Of a stretch of 64,000 bases of DNA, positions 35,859 to 48,040 are shown piece after piece (position 1 is the first letter of the stretch; each line of letters starts with the position of its first letter). This stretch comes from Pisolithus tinctorius (Eukaryota > Basidiomycota > Agaricomycetes > Boletales > Pisolithaceae). Under the pieces are notes generated by a model. The model did not search any database. It worked only from the letters and a program-made list of their open reading frames with translations, and was not told where the DNA came from. Where the stretch lies: positions 124,001-188,000 of the forward strand of contig JANFAH010000047.1 of the NCBI GenBank assembly GCA_024663395.1, written 5' to 3'. Position numbers and translations under genes: made by a program.

Positions 35859-37665
35859 TCATTGACTTGAAGCTGAAGACAGTGGAGGTGTAGTGCAGGT
35901 GCTGCTTACACTTAACTGACCAACCTCAAGTTGTAGCTGAGAAACCACAGAAACAGAGAGTGTGTTTCCATGACAGCTAGAAGTGGATGAGGATGAGTGG
36001 GTAGCCACGTCAAAGCCCTGCAGTGAAGCAGAAGGAGGATTCAGGAATGCAGGATCAACAAATGTGTTGACAGTGGGAGAGGTGGGAGCTGTGACATGAG
36101 GTGTAGGATTCTTGATTTTGGACAACATCTTGTCTTCCCAAGTATGTGGCTAGGCAGTTGGAGGAACTGGAGGAACTAATGATGTGTTCTTCGACTGTGA
36201 GTCTTTACCAAACACCTCATGATTCACATGATCAAAAATGCAGAGAGCCCAATTGCTTTTCTTTGAAAGCTTTTCAACATAGAAGTTGTAGTCAGAGCTG
36301 TATGGAATGCAAGTCTCCCCACTGATGGAAGAGAGCTCTAAATCTGGAGACACTAGAAAATGAGCCTGTAGTAGTCATCAGCACCGAGTACCTCTGTGCA
36401 AATATATAAAATGAATACCAAAGTTGCTGCGCCAGATATCAAACCACTAGTAGCACTGTTTATACCTATATGCTGACCCCTTGCTTTTGGCTGTCCTCGT
36501 TTGTGGTCGGTGAGACTCGCTTTGCCATTGATGAGGGCACGAATTATCTGAAGTGGAGATCAGCCATCATATCATGTGGAAGATAACAATGCACATACAA
36601 GGGTGATAGCCAGACTCATGAGAAACTCACTAGCAACCATGTTGTCATGCTTTTTGAAAAGAATTGGAGCAAGACGCATGTGTTCGCCAACACCATCTTT
36701 CTTCAGTAGAATCTGAAACTTGGGATCTTCCTTCCTTCCTGAAGGATGGCCAGAAAGGCAGGTGGGGTCAAGCCCATACGGTGTGAAAACAATGCCAGCA
36801 CAGTCTTTAATAGCCCTCAGGATGTTGGACCATTCTTGACTGAGAGCACTCGTAAACTAAGATCATCAACTGAGCTGAATGCTAGTCAAAGCATGAAAGC
36901 ACTTACAATAGATCCAAACTGCTTATAGGTCTCCATGTGCTTATGAAGAGAGCTGGGGACTATGCTGTAGAGTTCTGCTACTGCACCATCAAGTTTGGCC
37001 TCAGGTGATGTCCAGCAAGTTGGGCTGTGTGGATCAACATCTGGCTTTGGCATTGGCAGAAAAAGGCCATCTGGGACCCAGAAATTGTAAAGAAGGGTGT
37101 ACTTCTTTGCTTCCTTAGAGATACTAGCATCAATACTCAGGCTTTCCGAAGTCTTGTTCAGAATATGATTGCACTTGCAAGTGGAAAGAGTTGAAGACAG
37201 ACTATGGAGCTCCTTCTGTACACCGTGTAGCTTGACACATGTCTCAGTGTAAGCTTTCTGAGCAATCACAAGGGCCTAATAAGAAATGGAGTGAAGTGGT
37301 GTTAGTCATGAGTGAAGAAAGAACCAAGTCGATGCTCACCTTTTGCAGCTCATGGACTTCAGCAGTTGGCCCTGGATCATGTAAAACCCTCTGCATCTGT
37401 TCAAAGTCACTGGCTTCAGAGCTGTCAGTCTCCAAGGAATCATTGTCAGAATCATTGTCTTCTCTATCAATATTAATCTCCTCATTTGAGAAGAAATCAT
37501 CATTGCTCAGCTGGGGCATGGGGGATGTGTTTGCACAGCAGACAGAAGAGAATGACAATAAAAGGCACTGGAACATTGTGAAGACAGGGAGGTTGAGAGG
37601 GACATGGCACCAGTTTCGAGATGTGAATCTCACCTCTTTTATAAGCATCACACCCATCACTGTCT
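35859..37665 (-). pseudogene. Multi-exon orphan gene of a basidiomycete-specific family, decayed
   Basis: Reading leftward: an acidic Ser/Asp-rich N-terminal exon (SNDDFFSNEEINIDREDNDS, about 37480), a coiled-coil exon (KLHGVQKELHSLSSTL), KKYTLLYNFWVPDGLFLPMP, VAELYSIVP, then DCAGIVFTPYGLDPTCL and MRLAPILFKK (36620-36830), a canonical 51-bp intron (GTATGT to TTCAG, about 36552-36602) and IIRALINGKASL. From memory this order (heptad helix, KYTL..FW, AELY..P, A.IF....LD, LAPILF, ILFGK.SL) matches a recurrent unnamed Agaricomycete protein. A Ser/Thr-rich tail continues to 35859 after one TAG at 36150. Function unknown. Confidence 0.5.
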
Positions 37666-37780
37666 GATTCCAGAACTAAAACCAAGCTGCAAGAGTGAGT
37701 CACTAGCATGATCACCACACCATTTCAACATGTTGTGTGCTGTAAAAACACTCATTGTGTGCTGCATGGATAGAATACAC

Positions 37781-38835
37781 TGTGGGACACTACCTCTGGG
37801 TAGTGTGCAGATAGGGGAAAGCTGTAGGGGAAATCCCTAGGCTTGACCCAAGGGGTGCTGAGTAGGAAGGAGACATAGAGTACAATGATAGAGTCAGTCA
37901 AAGAGTCGAATGTAGGGCATGGAATTTAATTCTGCAGAGTTGTAGGTAGGAATAGACTTTGCTTTTGAAATTCTGAGAGATGATCTTGACCCAATGAAGT
38001 AACTCTGAGATGAATTAGGTGTACAGGAGGGAAAACAAGGAACTAGCAGATCAAAGACACAAAGATGCAGAAGACACAGTAGACACAAGTGACACAAAGA
38101 CACAGATATGCAACAGACACAGAGGACACAAGGGCACTTAGAACACTTTAGACTCACATATGACACAGATGGTGAGTCCCAAGAGATGATGATTCTTTTT
38201 CATCACTGGGGTGGAATTATATAGTACATGGATAGTAAGGTACTGATTGGATAAATGTGGGGCAGGTAAAGCAAAATTCTGAAAAAAAACAAAGGGGGCA
38301 ACATGTCAGACGTCAAAGCCATACAGCAATGTGTGAAAGCAAACTGTACAGTAGTAACTGAGAAAGACAGACAGGAAAGACAGGTATCTTCTGACAGGAC
38401 AAGTGTACACTGTACCATGGAGTGGAACACAAAGGATAGAGGCCATAGATGCAAAGGGGTTCTCACATTGTGGAGAAAGGTTTGCAGGAACAGAATGAGA
38501 GGGGTGACTGGAGTTTTTACTGATGATCTGCATGGTTTCCCAGCTTCATGGTGAGGCAAAGGTTGAGGTGACACAACTGCGGAATTTCTGGATAGATGTA
38601 TGTCAGGTTGATATTGACACAGAATTCCAGGATGATGACTGGAGTGTGTTATTGATGGACAGGGGAGCTCCGAAGGTTTGACAGGTGAGGCAGCGCATGA
38701 GGCAGATGCATGAGGCAGATGCAATAATTCCGAAGATGACAGACATGGAACTCTGGTAGGGGTCAACTTTGGTAGCAGCAGAATTTTGGTGTTGGCATCC
38801 CTATTTCAGCCTCAGGGGGTATACCACTCCCTACA
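37781..38835 (-). repeat. 3' LTR of Gypsy-1
   Basis: 1055 bp, plus-strand ends TGTGGGACAC and CTCCCTACA. Aligns along its whole length with 48041-49100. Differences from its partner are mostly TG versus CA, or CG versus TG/CA, at the same dinucleotides. Confidence 0.95.
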
Positions 38836-39002
38836 CCTCCCAGGGTCTTCGAATGCTGACCATCCTTGGTCAGAGGTCATCGAGTCATGACAGAAGAGTG
38901 GCAGAGATTCAGCAGGTGACATAAACAAAGATGGCTCATGTTCAGCCACATGCCTTGTGTGAGCCAAACTCCACACATGGGTAACATGTCAGCAACAGCC
39001 CT

Positions 39003-40700
39003 GTGGAATTAAAAACTTGCCTGGAAACTGTCTCATCATCAGATTCACCCTTGTTACTCCAGCATCTCACTCTCAGACTCTCACAACTCTTGGCAACTAC
39101 CATGCAAGCTTACTCTGTCAACAATGCATGCCCCATGTTCAGCATGAGGGACCAGGCAACCACAGCACTCGCTGCAGCTCTAGGGCATGTCTGGGACTTG
39201 ATTGAGGTGGCACCACAGCCAGAGGAGAGGCTGGAGACCATCTATGCATGGGTGGAGGACTGGGACAAGACATGGGTGAGCAACCTTCCACTGTAGTGTG
39301 TCAAACATTGACAGAGATCCACAGGCCAGCATATGCTCATGGTGGAAATATGTTGACAACAACAGAATTTCTGTGCCGAAGATTCACAACGAGTGCATGC
39401 ACAACTACACCGAGGAATCTGCAATGTGCCAAAGCCTTCTAGTCCCAGGTGCTATCACCATCACTGACCTCTGTCATCCAGTGGAGCAGAGACAGATCCA
39501 CATTGACAACATCTTCAAAGACTACCAGGAGAGGGTAGAGTTGAGGGCACAGCTTGAGGTGGAGAGGATGACAAGGGAACCCTCTATGCTCACATGCAGA
39601 CAGGCAGCAACAGTGGTAGGTGAAGGTCAAGGCCACATGCCCAGTGATACTGAAGCAGGGGAGCCCTTGAGGGGAACTGGACAACAAGTGAGGCAACAGA
39701 TGGAAGGTACAGGCAAGGGGAAGGGCAAGGAAAAGGTATGCCCTACCCTCCAGGAAACTCTGAGTGCGATGGCTAATGTTCAGAAACTCCACAGGCCACA
39801 GATGAAGTCGATGAGTCAGAGAACGATGAAGGCAAACACCCACTGAACCCTGACCCATCGAAAACTGGTGCTCCAGCACCCAAAGCCAACCTTCAATGCA
39901 GGGAGTGCATGAAGGTAAATGCAGAGTGTGAAGGGCTACCTGGGGAGTTGTGCGAGCAATGCAGGCAGGCCAAATGGAAGTGTAGCCAGTCACTCAGAGT
40001 GGGTAGGAAGGTGAGTACAAGCTGATCATGACATGAAGAATGAGGACACTGAACCATAACACAGCACAAGAATGCTGGTAGTGGAGAGATGGCTGCTGGG
40101 CCATCGCATAAATGGACCAAGTCAGTAACAGTAACGGTGACAACTGAAACTCTGGCAATGACTGGGCTGAAACTCTGGATCCCTGCTCACAAACCCCTCC
40201 CCAGGCAAAACTCCAAACTGACTCCTGGGCACCCAACACCTTGTGCTAGTCCCCCATCAACCTTGAACATGCCTCCTCCTCCCACACCTCGACCTCCCCT
40301 CTTCCTTCCATCAGCAACCCCTGCACCTCAACCTCACCCTGAGCTAACTCCACCACCAATGGACAATCTGGGAGACCTTGGTGATGGTGGACTTTTTGGC
40401 AGACTGACAGGATTATTGGACAATCCACCTGCGCCCATTGTCAGCATGCAGGACTGGTCTGGGGTTCCCCCAGTTGAAGAAACTCTGCAGGTCACAAACC
40501 TGAGTGAATCGACTACATGTGAGACTCTTGCTGAGTGCATCTGACTGTTGGAGGGTAGGGCAGATGACGAGGAGTTTGAGTTGACCCAGATCCACCAGAT
40601 GCTGGGGCTGTTGGTGATGCGAGTGGAGCGACAGATCAGCACAGTTCAGGGGCAGTGCAAGGAGCTGAAGAGGTTGAAGGATCAGCTCAAGGATATGTAG
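39003..40700 (+). pseudogene. Antisense accessory gene in Gypsy-1 with Zn2Cys6-like motif
   Basis: Lies between the end of pol and the 3' LTR, on the opposite strand. A plus-strand exon (about 39298-39735) encodes a helical acidic/basic segment (VEQRQIHIDNIFKDYQERVE, ELRAQLEVERM). A likely intron (GTATGC to TTCAG, about 39736-39780) leads to an exon with C-x2-C-x6-C-x7-C-x2-C-x6-C (39898-39978), the spacing of fungal Zn2Cys6 clusters. A donor GTGAGT at 40012 and an AG near 40070 lead to a Pro-rich segment and a C-terminal heptad-like helix (VERQISTVQGQCKELKRLKD) ending at TAG 40698. One TGA at 40542, where CGA fits, interrupts it. Zn2Cys6 proteins are usually DNA-binding regulators, so a role in controlling the element or host genes is conceivable but unproven. 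An upstream exon at 39003-39280 is likely. Confidence 0.55.
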
Positions 40701-40896
40701 GTATGTGTACAGTAGCATAAGTAGACTGCGGAATTTATTTGTTTTATTTTATTTTGTGAATCTTTTGGCATTTTGAACAGGATTATCACTAAGAAGGGAG
40801 CATGGAAAGAGAATGAATTGACGAGGGACTAGAGATGAGTGGAAATTTTATTTTATTTTATTTTTATTTTTTGAGAGTTGTGAAGACAGTTTTGTT

Positions 40897-43800
40897 TCAT
40901 ATGAGATGCAGAGGGTATATATATAAGCAAAAGGAAAAGTGGAGAAAGAGAAGAAAGAAAAGAAAGAAAAAGATAGAGAGAAAGGTGTGCCACTCATCTG
41001 ATTCATCCAAAGGGACACCAGTGAGTGCAGGGTCTGGTAGCAAATCATCTTCCAAGCGATCCAAGTTGCTTGTGGAAATTCCAGTCAACTGCATGACTTT
41101 GATATGAGAGTTGTTCCACAGGAAATAGGGGTAAAGACAGAAGGCAGTGAAATGGAATTTGGACACAGCACCATCTAATTCTGCCAGGATGTACAAGCCT
41201 CCTTTGGTTTGCTGAACGATGATCATGGGGCCTAGGTAGCATGGTTTGGTCTTGCAATCTAGTTCTTGCTTGATACGTGAATTCTGCATGAGGACAAGTG
41301 ACCCAGGTTTGAAGTCAAAGTCTTGGATGGTGTGTGCAAAACGAGTGACGAAGTCTTTGACTGATGCAAAGTGAGACTTCAGAACAAGATCATGGATGCA
41401 AGCAAGATCTTCTGAACATTTCTGGAGTTGTCAAGCATGATGGGCGATGAGTTCTGATGTCAAGTAAAATTCTGCCTCAAAAGGGGCTAAGAATGTCGCC
41501 TTGGCAATGTCAAAGGGGAGTCTAGGTTCGATGCCATGAGCCATATAGAATGGAGAAAACCCAGTTGCCTTGTGAATCGTAACCCTCTCTGCCCAGAACA
41601 CCATAGAAGCCACCTCTGACCACTTTGATGCTTCTCCACTGCAACTCTTTACCAATGCCTCCCTCACATCAAAATGCTGATGCTCAACAACTCCATTAGC
41701 TTGTGAGTTGTAAGGTGAGATTCATATGTGGCGAATTCCGAAGGTCTTGGAGAGCCAATCGAGGGCGAGTACATAGGGACCACTGTTATCTGTGACAATT
41801 TCTGCAACAGCACCCCAATGACACAAGATCTGTTCAAAGATGAATTTTCTGATGGTCTTGCTGGTTTCTGCATGAAGCATAGCCCACTCTGGATAACTAG
41901 TGAGTGAACAGTGAGCTTGGGTGATGTAGCAAAATCTGTTTGACTTTGGCATTAAGAACATGTCCATATATGCTTTAAAGAATAGGGGCTCAGGGATGGC
42001 GATGACTGGTGGAATATGTATGTGATCCAAACAGCATACTTGGCACTTGTGACACAACTTGATGTACCAGCAGATGTCCTGCTCTAGCATAGGCCACCAG
42101 AAACAAGTCAGCAACTGCATGCAGGTCAAGTAGATACCCTTGTGTCCTAGCTCATCATGAGCCTGACAAAGAATCCTGAGTCGTTTGTGAGGGGCAACTA
42201 CTAGTTGGTGACATCCTTGAGGGTCTTTTCTCCACAGCTCTCCTCCTTTGATGAAATACCGAGTGGCGAGATGCACCAGGCTTTCCAACTCCTCTTCCTC
42301 CAATCCTTCTGGCTTCTTCTTTGTCTCCAAAAACTCCTTCACCACTTTCAACCTCTCCTCTCTCTGGATCACTTTCTCTGAGTGTGGAATTTCTGTCTCA
42401 TAGACACTTGGTGAGGTTTGTTTGGAGGAATAGATGCCTAGACTCTGTGACAAGACCAAAGGTGAGTCTGACAAGGTACTTGGAACTTCTGAAGGGTAAG
42501 GCTGAGACTCAAAACAGGCCTCCCTATGGTTCAAGAGCTCGACAGCGAAGGCTCCACACTCATCTATCCAGTCCTTGTAGTCCTCTTCCCCATCCTCATC
42601 TTCTGCTGCTTTCAGTCTCCTTGAAAGACCATCTGGTGCCGCATGCTTGTGTGCAGGGACATGTACAAGCTTGAAGTCGAATAAAAGAATTCCTGCAATC
42701 CAGCAGTTGATGGTAGTGTTGGGTTGTAAGTTGGGATTGTTAATCATCCCCTTTATATATTGTGCGTCAACCTTGACAACTAAATTCTGCACACTGAAAA
42801 TGTGAAGTCTGACATCATGTAAAGCACAGAAAAGACCAAAGAGCTCCAGTTTGGCTTGGCTATAACAGCATTCGCAGTTGTTGAGAGTTATCAAGCCGAA
42901 CCTTGCAGGATAGCATTTTTCATCTTCCCCTTCCTGCATGAGGAGGTATCCTATAGTGATATTCAAGGTGTCGACTGCCAGAATGACCTTCCTATCGGAG
43001 TTGTAGTTGATAGTGTGTAGCACAGGGGACAAGATGATAGCTTGGCAAAGATAATCCATGGCTTCTCTGTGTTTGTTGTGGAATTCAAAGGAGATGTCTT
43101 TCTTGGTCAGCTCAATGAGGGGTCATGCGTGCTTAGCGAAATCCTTGATAAAGACCCTGCAATACAAGCAAAGACCTAAAAATCCATGCACTTCAGTGAC
43201 GTTAGTGCAGTAGGGCCAATCTTTAATTTTCTGGACTTTGGCCTCATCTGGAATTCTCCCCTCGAACGACACTTTATGACTGACCACTATGATAGATGGT
43301 GTGGCGATGACACATTTCTTTGCTGAGATGGTAGCTCCTGTGTGATGCAGACGATGTAAGATGTGGTTGACATTCTGCAGATGTTCCCAGATGAAGCATC
43401 TGATCCTGGAGTTTTGTGTGATCATCTGGTAGGTACCATCGGAATTTTGGTAATGAGATTTGGGGCCTTTGATTGGGCAGTCATCAATGAACAGGATGGT
43501 AACTTCTGGGATTTCCTCCTTCAATATCCAACAGACGTCTCCATGGAAAATCTGGACAGCATTTGTGTAGCCCATAGGTAGTTTGGTGAGTCAAAGGGTA
43601 CCAATAGGGGTTTGGAAAGTAGTAAGATCATGGTATTCATTGTGGATGGTGCAATGATCATATCCGACCATAAGATCTAAAATCCTGTATATGGAGTGGC
43701 AGGCAAAAGCTTCTGCAATTGAGTTGATGAAGGGGGGAATGGCTGAATCCTGTATAGATACAGCATTCAGAGGTTGTAAGTCATGGACAAGGTGCAGAGA

Positions 43801-45240
43801 TTTTCCATCCTTCTTGACTACGCAGAACCATTTTGAGCAATAGGATGAAGTAAAAGGTTTGTAGACACCTGTGGAAATCTTTTCTTTGATTATGCCGATG
43901 ACATCATGGAAAATGGCTGGAGGTGTGGGGATATTCCACTCAACCCAGGGTTTGTGGGCTAGCGTGGGTATCTTCAGTGGCAGAAACATATCTTCTCAGA
44001 AGGTCCCTCTTTCTGTGGCATCCCAAGCGAAGGCAGTTTCATGTGTCTTGACCAGCCATCGCACCAGATTTAACTCTGTGGGCCAGAGGAACTTTGAAGG
44101 GTCCAGGTCGAGCTTGTCAGCCCTTTCCTGGGTGAACCTGGAGCCTGGCACAAATGGAGGAGGATGAGTAGGTAACACAGGTAGGTCTGCGAGAGGATCT
44201 CCAGCCTCCCGATGCTCTACCTGGAATTCCACAGGCATCATTGTCAGTACAGGCCTGACCTTCTTTGCTACAGGTTTGTATTTTAAGATATGAAGGACAG
44301 GATTGAACTGGTAAGTAGAACATAAGGCTGAAATTGTCAGTGGTGAAACAGTAGTGCTAGTGGAAAATAAGAAAGGGTCATTCGAAGAAATGGAACTAGA
44401 ATCAAATGGGTCAATTGGGGGCATACTGTTGCTTTGTAAATCATAGAGTAGTGCCACAGCAGAATTTTGGGTAGTATCTGTAGAGAAAAGAGAAGCCGGC
44501 TTTGAAGGTAACAAGGGAGAATCAGAAACATAGAGCGAACACAGAGAAAATGTTATCATGGCCTCCTCACAATCCAAATGAGTCATCGACTGACACTAAA
44601 AACCCTGCTCAGGTTGTTTCATGTGGCAATGCATCTCCTTGTGTGTGAAGTAGTCTTCCTCGTCATCGGAATTTATGAACCATGGAAGAGGCTGTAGTCT
44701 GTTTCAAGGGCACGTTGGAATTAATACCTGTCTTCCCATGTTAGGGTCACAAATCTCTAGGGACTGTTCTCTGTCAGGGAAATCTCATAGGATGCTAGAG
44801 AGCAGACAGAAGAAGGGTCGCCCAAGAAGTAGATCAAATGGAGCGTGATCAACAACCTGAATTTGGAGGTGCGCTTCGATATTCCCTATGTGCAAGGATG
44901 CATTCTCTATGACACCTAGAGTACTTTCTTTGGATTGGTTAGTGGCTTCGAGAGTCATGCTCATGTCAGAATGAAGAGGAGCCCCTAAGGCCTCCCATAG
45001 TTCACAATGCAAGGCTACCACCTGACAACCACTGTCCAGAATGCATTCAACATGGAGTTTGTCCATTAAGATGCCATCAACAGCACATAAGGGGGCAGTT
45101 GCGAGGCCTACACACTTCCCTTTGATGTCTCTGACCCAGAATTGTTCATAGGACACCCAGGTAGGTGATGCCACAGCTTCTGATGCCATTTCCAGGCTAC
45201 CAATCATTATCTTCTTCGTCACAGCCAGTTCTCAGACCTG
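40897..45240 (-). pseudogene. Gypsy-1 pol: protease, reverse transcriptase, RNase H, integrase
   Basis: A single minus-strand frame of 4.3 kb. Order: aspartic protease with LDSGCQVVAL (about 45040), reverse transcriptase with KWFCVVKKDGK, LDLMVGYD, TTFQTPIG and catalytic FIDD (about 43490), RNase H with VDTLNITIGYLL (about 42960), integrase zinc domain HDELGHKGIYL to CHKCQVC (about 42070-42150) and core with YMDMF, VTDNSGPY and QANGVVE supplying D, D and E, then a GPMI-type module to 40897; no chromodomain is seen. Stops: TGA at 41431, 41722, 43123, 43591, 43996, 44704, 44785 and 45232, TAG at 44596, no TAA. At each TGA an Arg (CGA) fits the family or context. Confidence 0.92.
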
Positions 45241-48000
45241 CTTACAAATCTCTGGGCTGACAGCAAGGAGGTCTTTGGTAGAGATTTCCATCTTTGCTTC
45301 TAAGACTTGGTTTACAAGACGTCTGGTAGCAGCCACTTCATTGAAACTGCTCTGGTATCAAAATTGGGGTGCAGGAATTGTTGTAGGCTTAGATTTCCTG
45401 GGATCTGTGGGATTAGAGACAGCTGGAGTTTTACTAATGGTTGGGTTCTCTGTAACATGGACAGGATCATTTGGAATGGAATTAACGACTGGCCTGGGGG
45501 TGGTTGACACATTAGCAGGTGCCAGACTTGTTGCAGGGTTTTGCTGACAGTGGGCCAGAATTCTACACTGTTGAAATGAGCAGCCTTCTTCTTCTTGATA
45601 TTATTTTTCAATTCTTCTACTTGCACATAAGCTCTCGCCAGGGCACGCTGGTCTTCTTCATTGGCATTATTCTCTAGTTCTTCATTGATTAGGTAGGAAG
45701 AGGGATGTAGTTTGACCTGAAACTCCGCAGATTCTTCATTAGTGAAGAACATCATGCTGACGAGATGAGGTGGGGTATCATGTCCTCGAGATGAGTTTGA
45801 TGACTGGCTAGGACATTGTACGGAGACAAGGTTTGCTGAGGTGATGATAGAATTGCACATGGCAAGGAAGTTGTCAATCTTTTCTTTAAAGTTCCAGCCA
45901 GCAGCTGTCCTGTGAATGTCAGAACCATCAGGCATAAATACTCTTCCCCCTATCAGGGTGCATTTCCCAGCTTGTACATATTCACGACACAGTGTGCACT
46001 CTGCCATACAGTGACCATCTGTCATGACCGTGCGTTCGTCAAAGGTCTTTACTCACTCCGCAACCTTTTCCGCCAGTCATTCGCTCACTCCGCACCAACT
46101 CCACCCACCTTCTATCATCTACGAACCATCTCCACTCCGACTGTTGTCAGACTTGTGTCTCTCTCCTGCCAGACCGAGCGGTCCGTTCTCTGAGGGGTCA
46201 TATGACTACCTTCGCAGTCAGGTACTCCGCAGCGTGCTCACCGCATGGTCCAGCGTCTGGACTATTTCCTTTTCTAGATGTTCTGTGTTACCCGTTCGTA
46301 TGTCCTCCGTCTACCCTTCATTCGTCGTCCAGGAAATTTTACTTGAAAATTTATGAGTCTCCATATGTCAGTTCCGATTCCGGTTACTGTACCTCCGTAG
46401 CGGTATAAAAGCATGTACTGTACTCTGCTGTTCTTCAGTACGAATATCAACTTAGTTCCTACTCCCTCTGATTCCGTCTTCTGCCTGTCAGAGTTATCTC
46501 CGACTCTCCATCTGTACTCTCCCTCTGAAATATGAGGGCTGAGATCGTGCAAGGGGGTAGCACACGAGCTAAACCCGACGCCCTCACTCCGCTCCGCCTT
46601 TGTCTCGGTGGTCTTCGTTCCTGCCGACACTCTGCTAGTCGGAGTTCTGTCCCTGTGTGTCGGACTTGCTTCTGGACCCTCCTCTAGACCTTATTAAGCG
46701 TCGGAGTTGGTCGGAGTAGGCCCAGACTTGACACCATCAGTGCTCCTGCAGAAGAAACACTGTGGGTCAAAAGAGTGACAGAATTGGGCCTCTTGACCTT
46801 GCTGAGGGGTGACATGTCAGTAGGTTTTTGGGCAACTTGGACATACTTGCATTTTAAGATAGTGGGGACAGTTGACAACGAAGGGGGTGCAGAGTTCTGG
46901 GGAAACAAAGCCAAAGAATCAGGCTGAGGGAGATTTCATTTTGCTCCACTGAGCAGGTAGTTAGCATGCTTGTAGACCAGATCAAACTCCCAAGGTTCGT
47001 CAATGTCATGATCTAGGTCAGAAAGTTGCAATTGCATGAGCAAGGAATTCCAGAACCTTGGGGGAAACCCCTCAAGGAATTTCTTGTTGATATAGTCCTC
47101 AGGAAGCTTCTTCTTCTGGATGAGGCCAAGGATGTGTCGAAATTCCCAGACGTATTTACTGAGATCTTCCAGCAATCCCATAGGTTTCTGAACTTGATGA
47201 TAGAGTAAGTTTTTGAGGTCAGCTTTGGTATAGTGATGATCTTTCACCAAGGCACCTGGATAGTAGTTCAGGAGTTCCTTGGAAAATGCATCCCAGTCAT
47301 TGAAGCCATCGGTGGCAGCATCTAAGGTGGACCAAAATTCTGCCTCATTGTGATCGGCATAATGGATGACCCAGTGGATTTTATCCTTTCTGGTGTCAAG
47401 GCCATCTTCGATGCAGAGTTGTTCAACATCTTCAAGGTAGCAAATGATGTCTTCAGTACAACTGGAAAACTTCAGGGCTTTGTTAGAGCCCCTGAGTGGC
47501 ATGTCTCTAGCTCCAGACATTGTGCAGGGTGGTACAGGGATCTGGATCGGAATTTTGGGAAGGATAGGAGCAGAATTTGAGAGAGTTGAGGCAAGAGTAA
47601 TCTGTACAGGTATTTGAGTAGAAAGGGTGATAGCAGAATTTGCAATTAGGGAGTGGGAAGGAAGGAGGAGCTGTTCAGCAGCTAGTTCCGAATCACTGGA
47701 TGGCGAGGATGATGAAGAAGTGAGTTCTGAGAGAGGCAAAAGTTCTTGATGTTCAGCGGGAGGATTGAAGGGTTTGTCAAAGTCGAAGCCTCCTGGAAAT
47801 GCTGGGTAAAACACTGGGGACTCTGGGCTCCAAAAGATCTCGTCTAAACTGAGATCTGAGTCTGATGAGTGTGGCTCTGAAATATCTCTGGGATCAGCTA
47901 CTGGAATTAAGATTTCTGATGAGGAAATAGATAGTCTGTGGAAGGGCTCTAGGAGCTCTTTGAGTTCAGTTCATTGATGAGTGGGTCGTAAGGATCTCCT
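45241..48000 (-). pseudogene. Gypsy-1 gag, interrupted by a solo LTR
   Basis: The capsid region is 47814-46939 (minus): a Ser/Pro-rich start, then CYLEDVEQLCIEDG, VIHYADHNEAEFW, WDAFSKELLNYYPGA and FLEGFPPRFW, typical Gypsy capsid helices. TGA at 46936 replaces an expected Arg. Downstream a zinc-knuckle-like C-x2-C-x5-H-x4-C is cut in two by the solo LTR and resumes at 46019. A linker rich in Glu/Lys follows to about 45340. Two single-base frameshifts are inferred, near 46800 and near 45340, because the zinc-knuckle frame and the protease frame do not join the neighbouring frames. Confidence 0.85.
46020..46733 (+). mobile_element. Solo LTR nested in Gypsy-1 gag, TSD CCATC
   Basis: 714 bp from TGTCATGACC to CTTGACA, with CCATC on both sides (46015-46019 and 46734-46738). 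A TATAAAA box lies at 46404. It keeps many CpGs (for example GCGTTCGTC, TCCGTAGCGG), unlike the Gypsy-1 sequence around it, so it inserted later than most of the decay. Same family as 17416-18025, in opposite orientation. Confidence 0.96.
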
Positions 48001-48015
48001 TTCCAGATCTACAGA

Positions 48016-48034
48016 CCCCTTGCAGTGGGCTCCA
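48016..48034 (-). other. Candidate primer-binding site of Gypsy-1
   Basis: A few bases inside the 5' LTR the minus strand reads TGGAGCCCACTGCAAGGGG. The unrelated element at 53488 has TGGAGCCCACTGTGAGGGG at the same place. The matching tRNA is not identified. Confidence 0.5.
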
Positions 48035-48040
48035 AAACAA

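Noticed and set aside
40840..40990. Polypurine and AT-rich runs as a regulatory element
   Set aside because: These are simple low-complexity stretches at the end of pol with no repeat partner or motif.
46274..46630. 118-codon frame in the solo LTR, partly shared with 17474-17677
   Set aside because: The frames match because both are copies of one LTR. With two copies and clear breaks in one there is no sign of coding constraint, unlike the 159-codon frame of the long LTRs.
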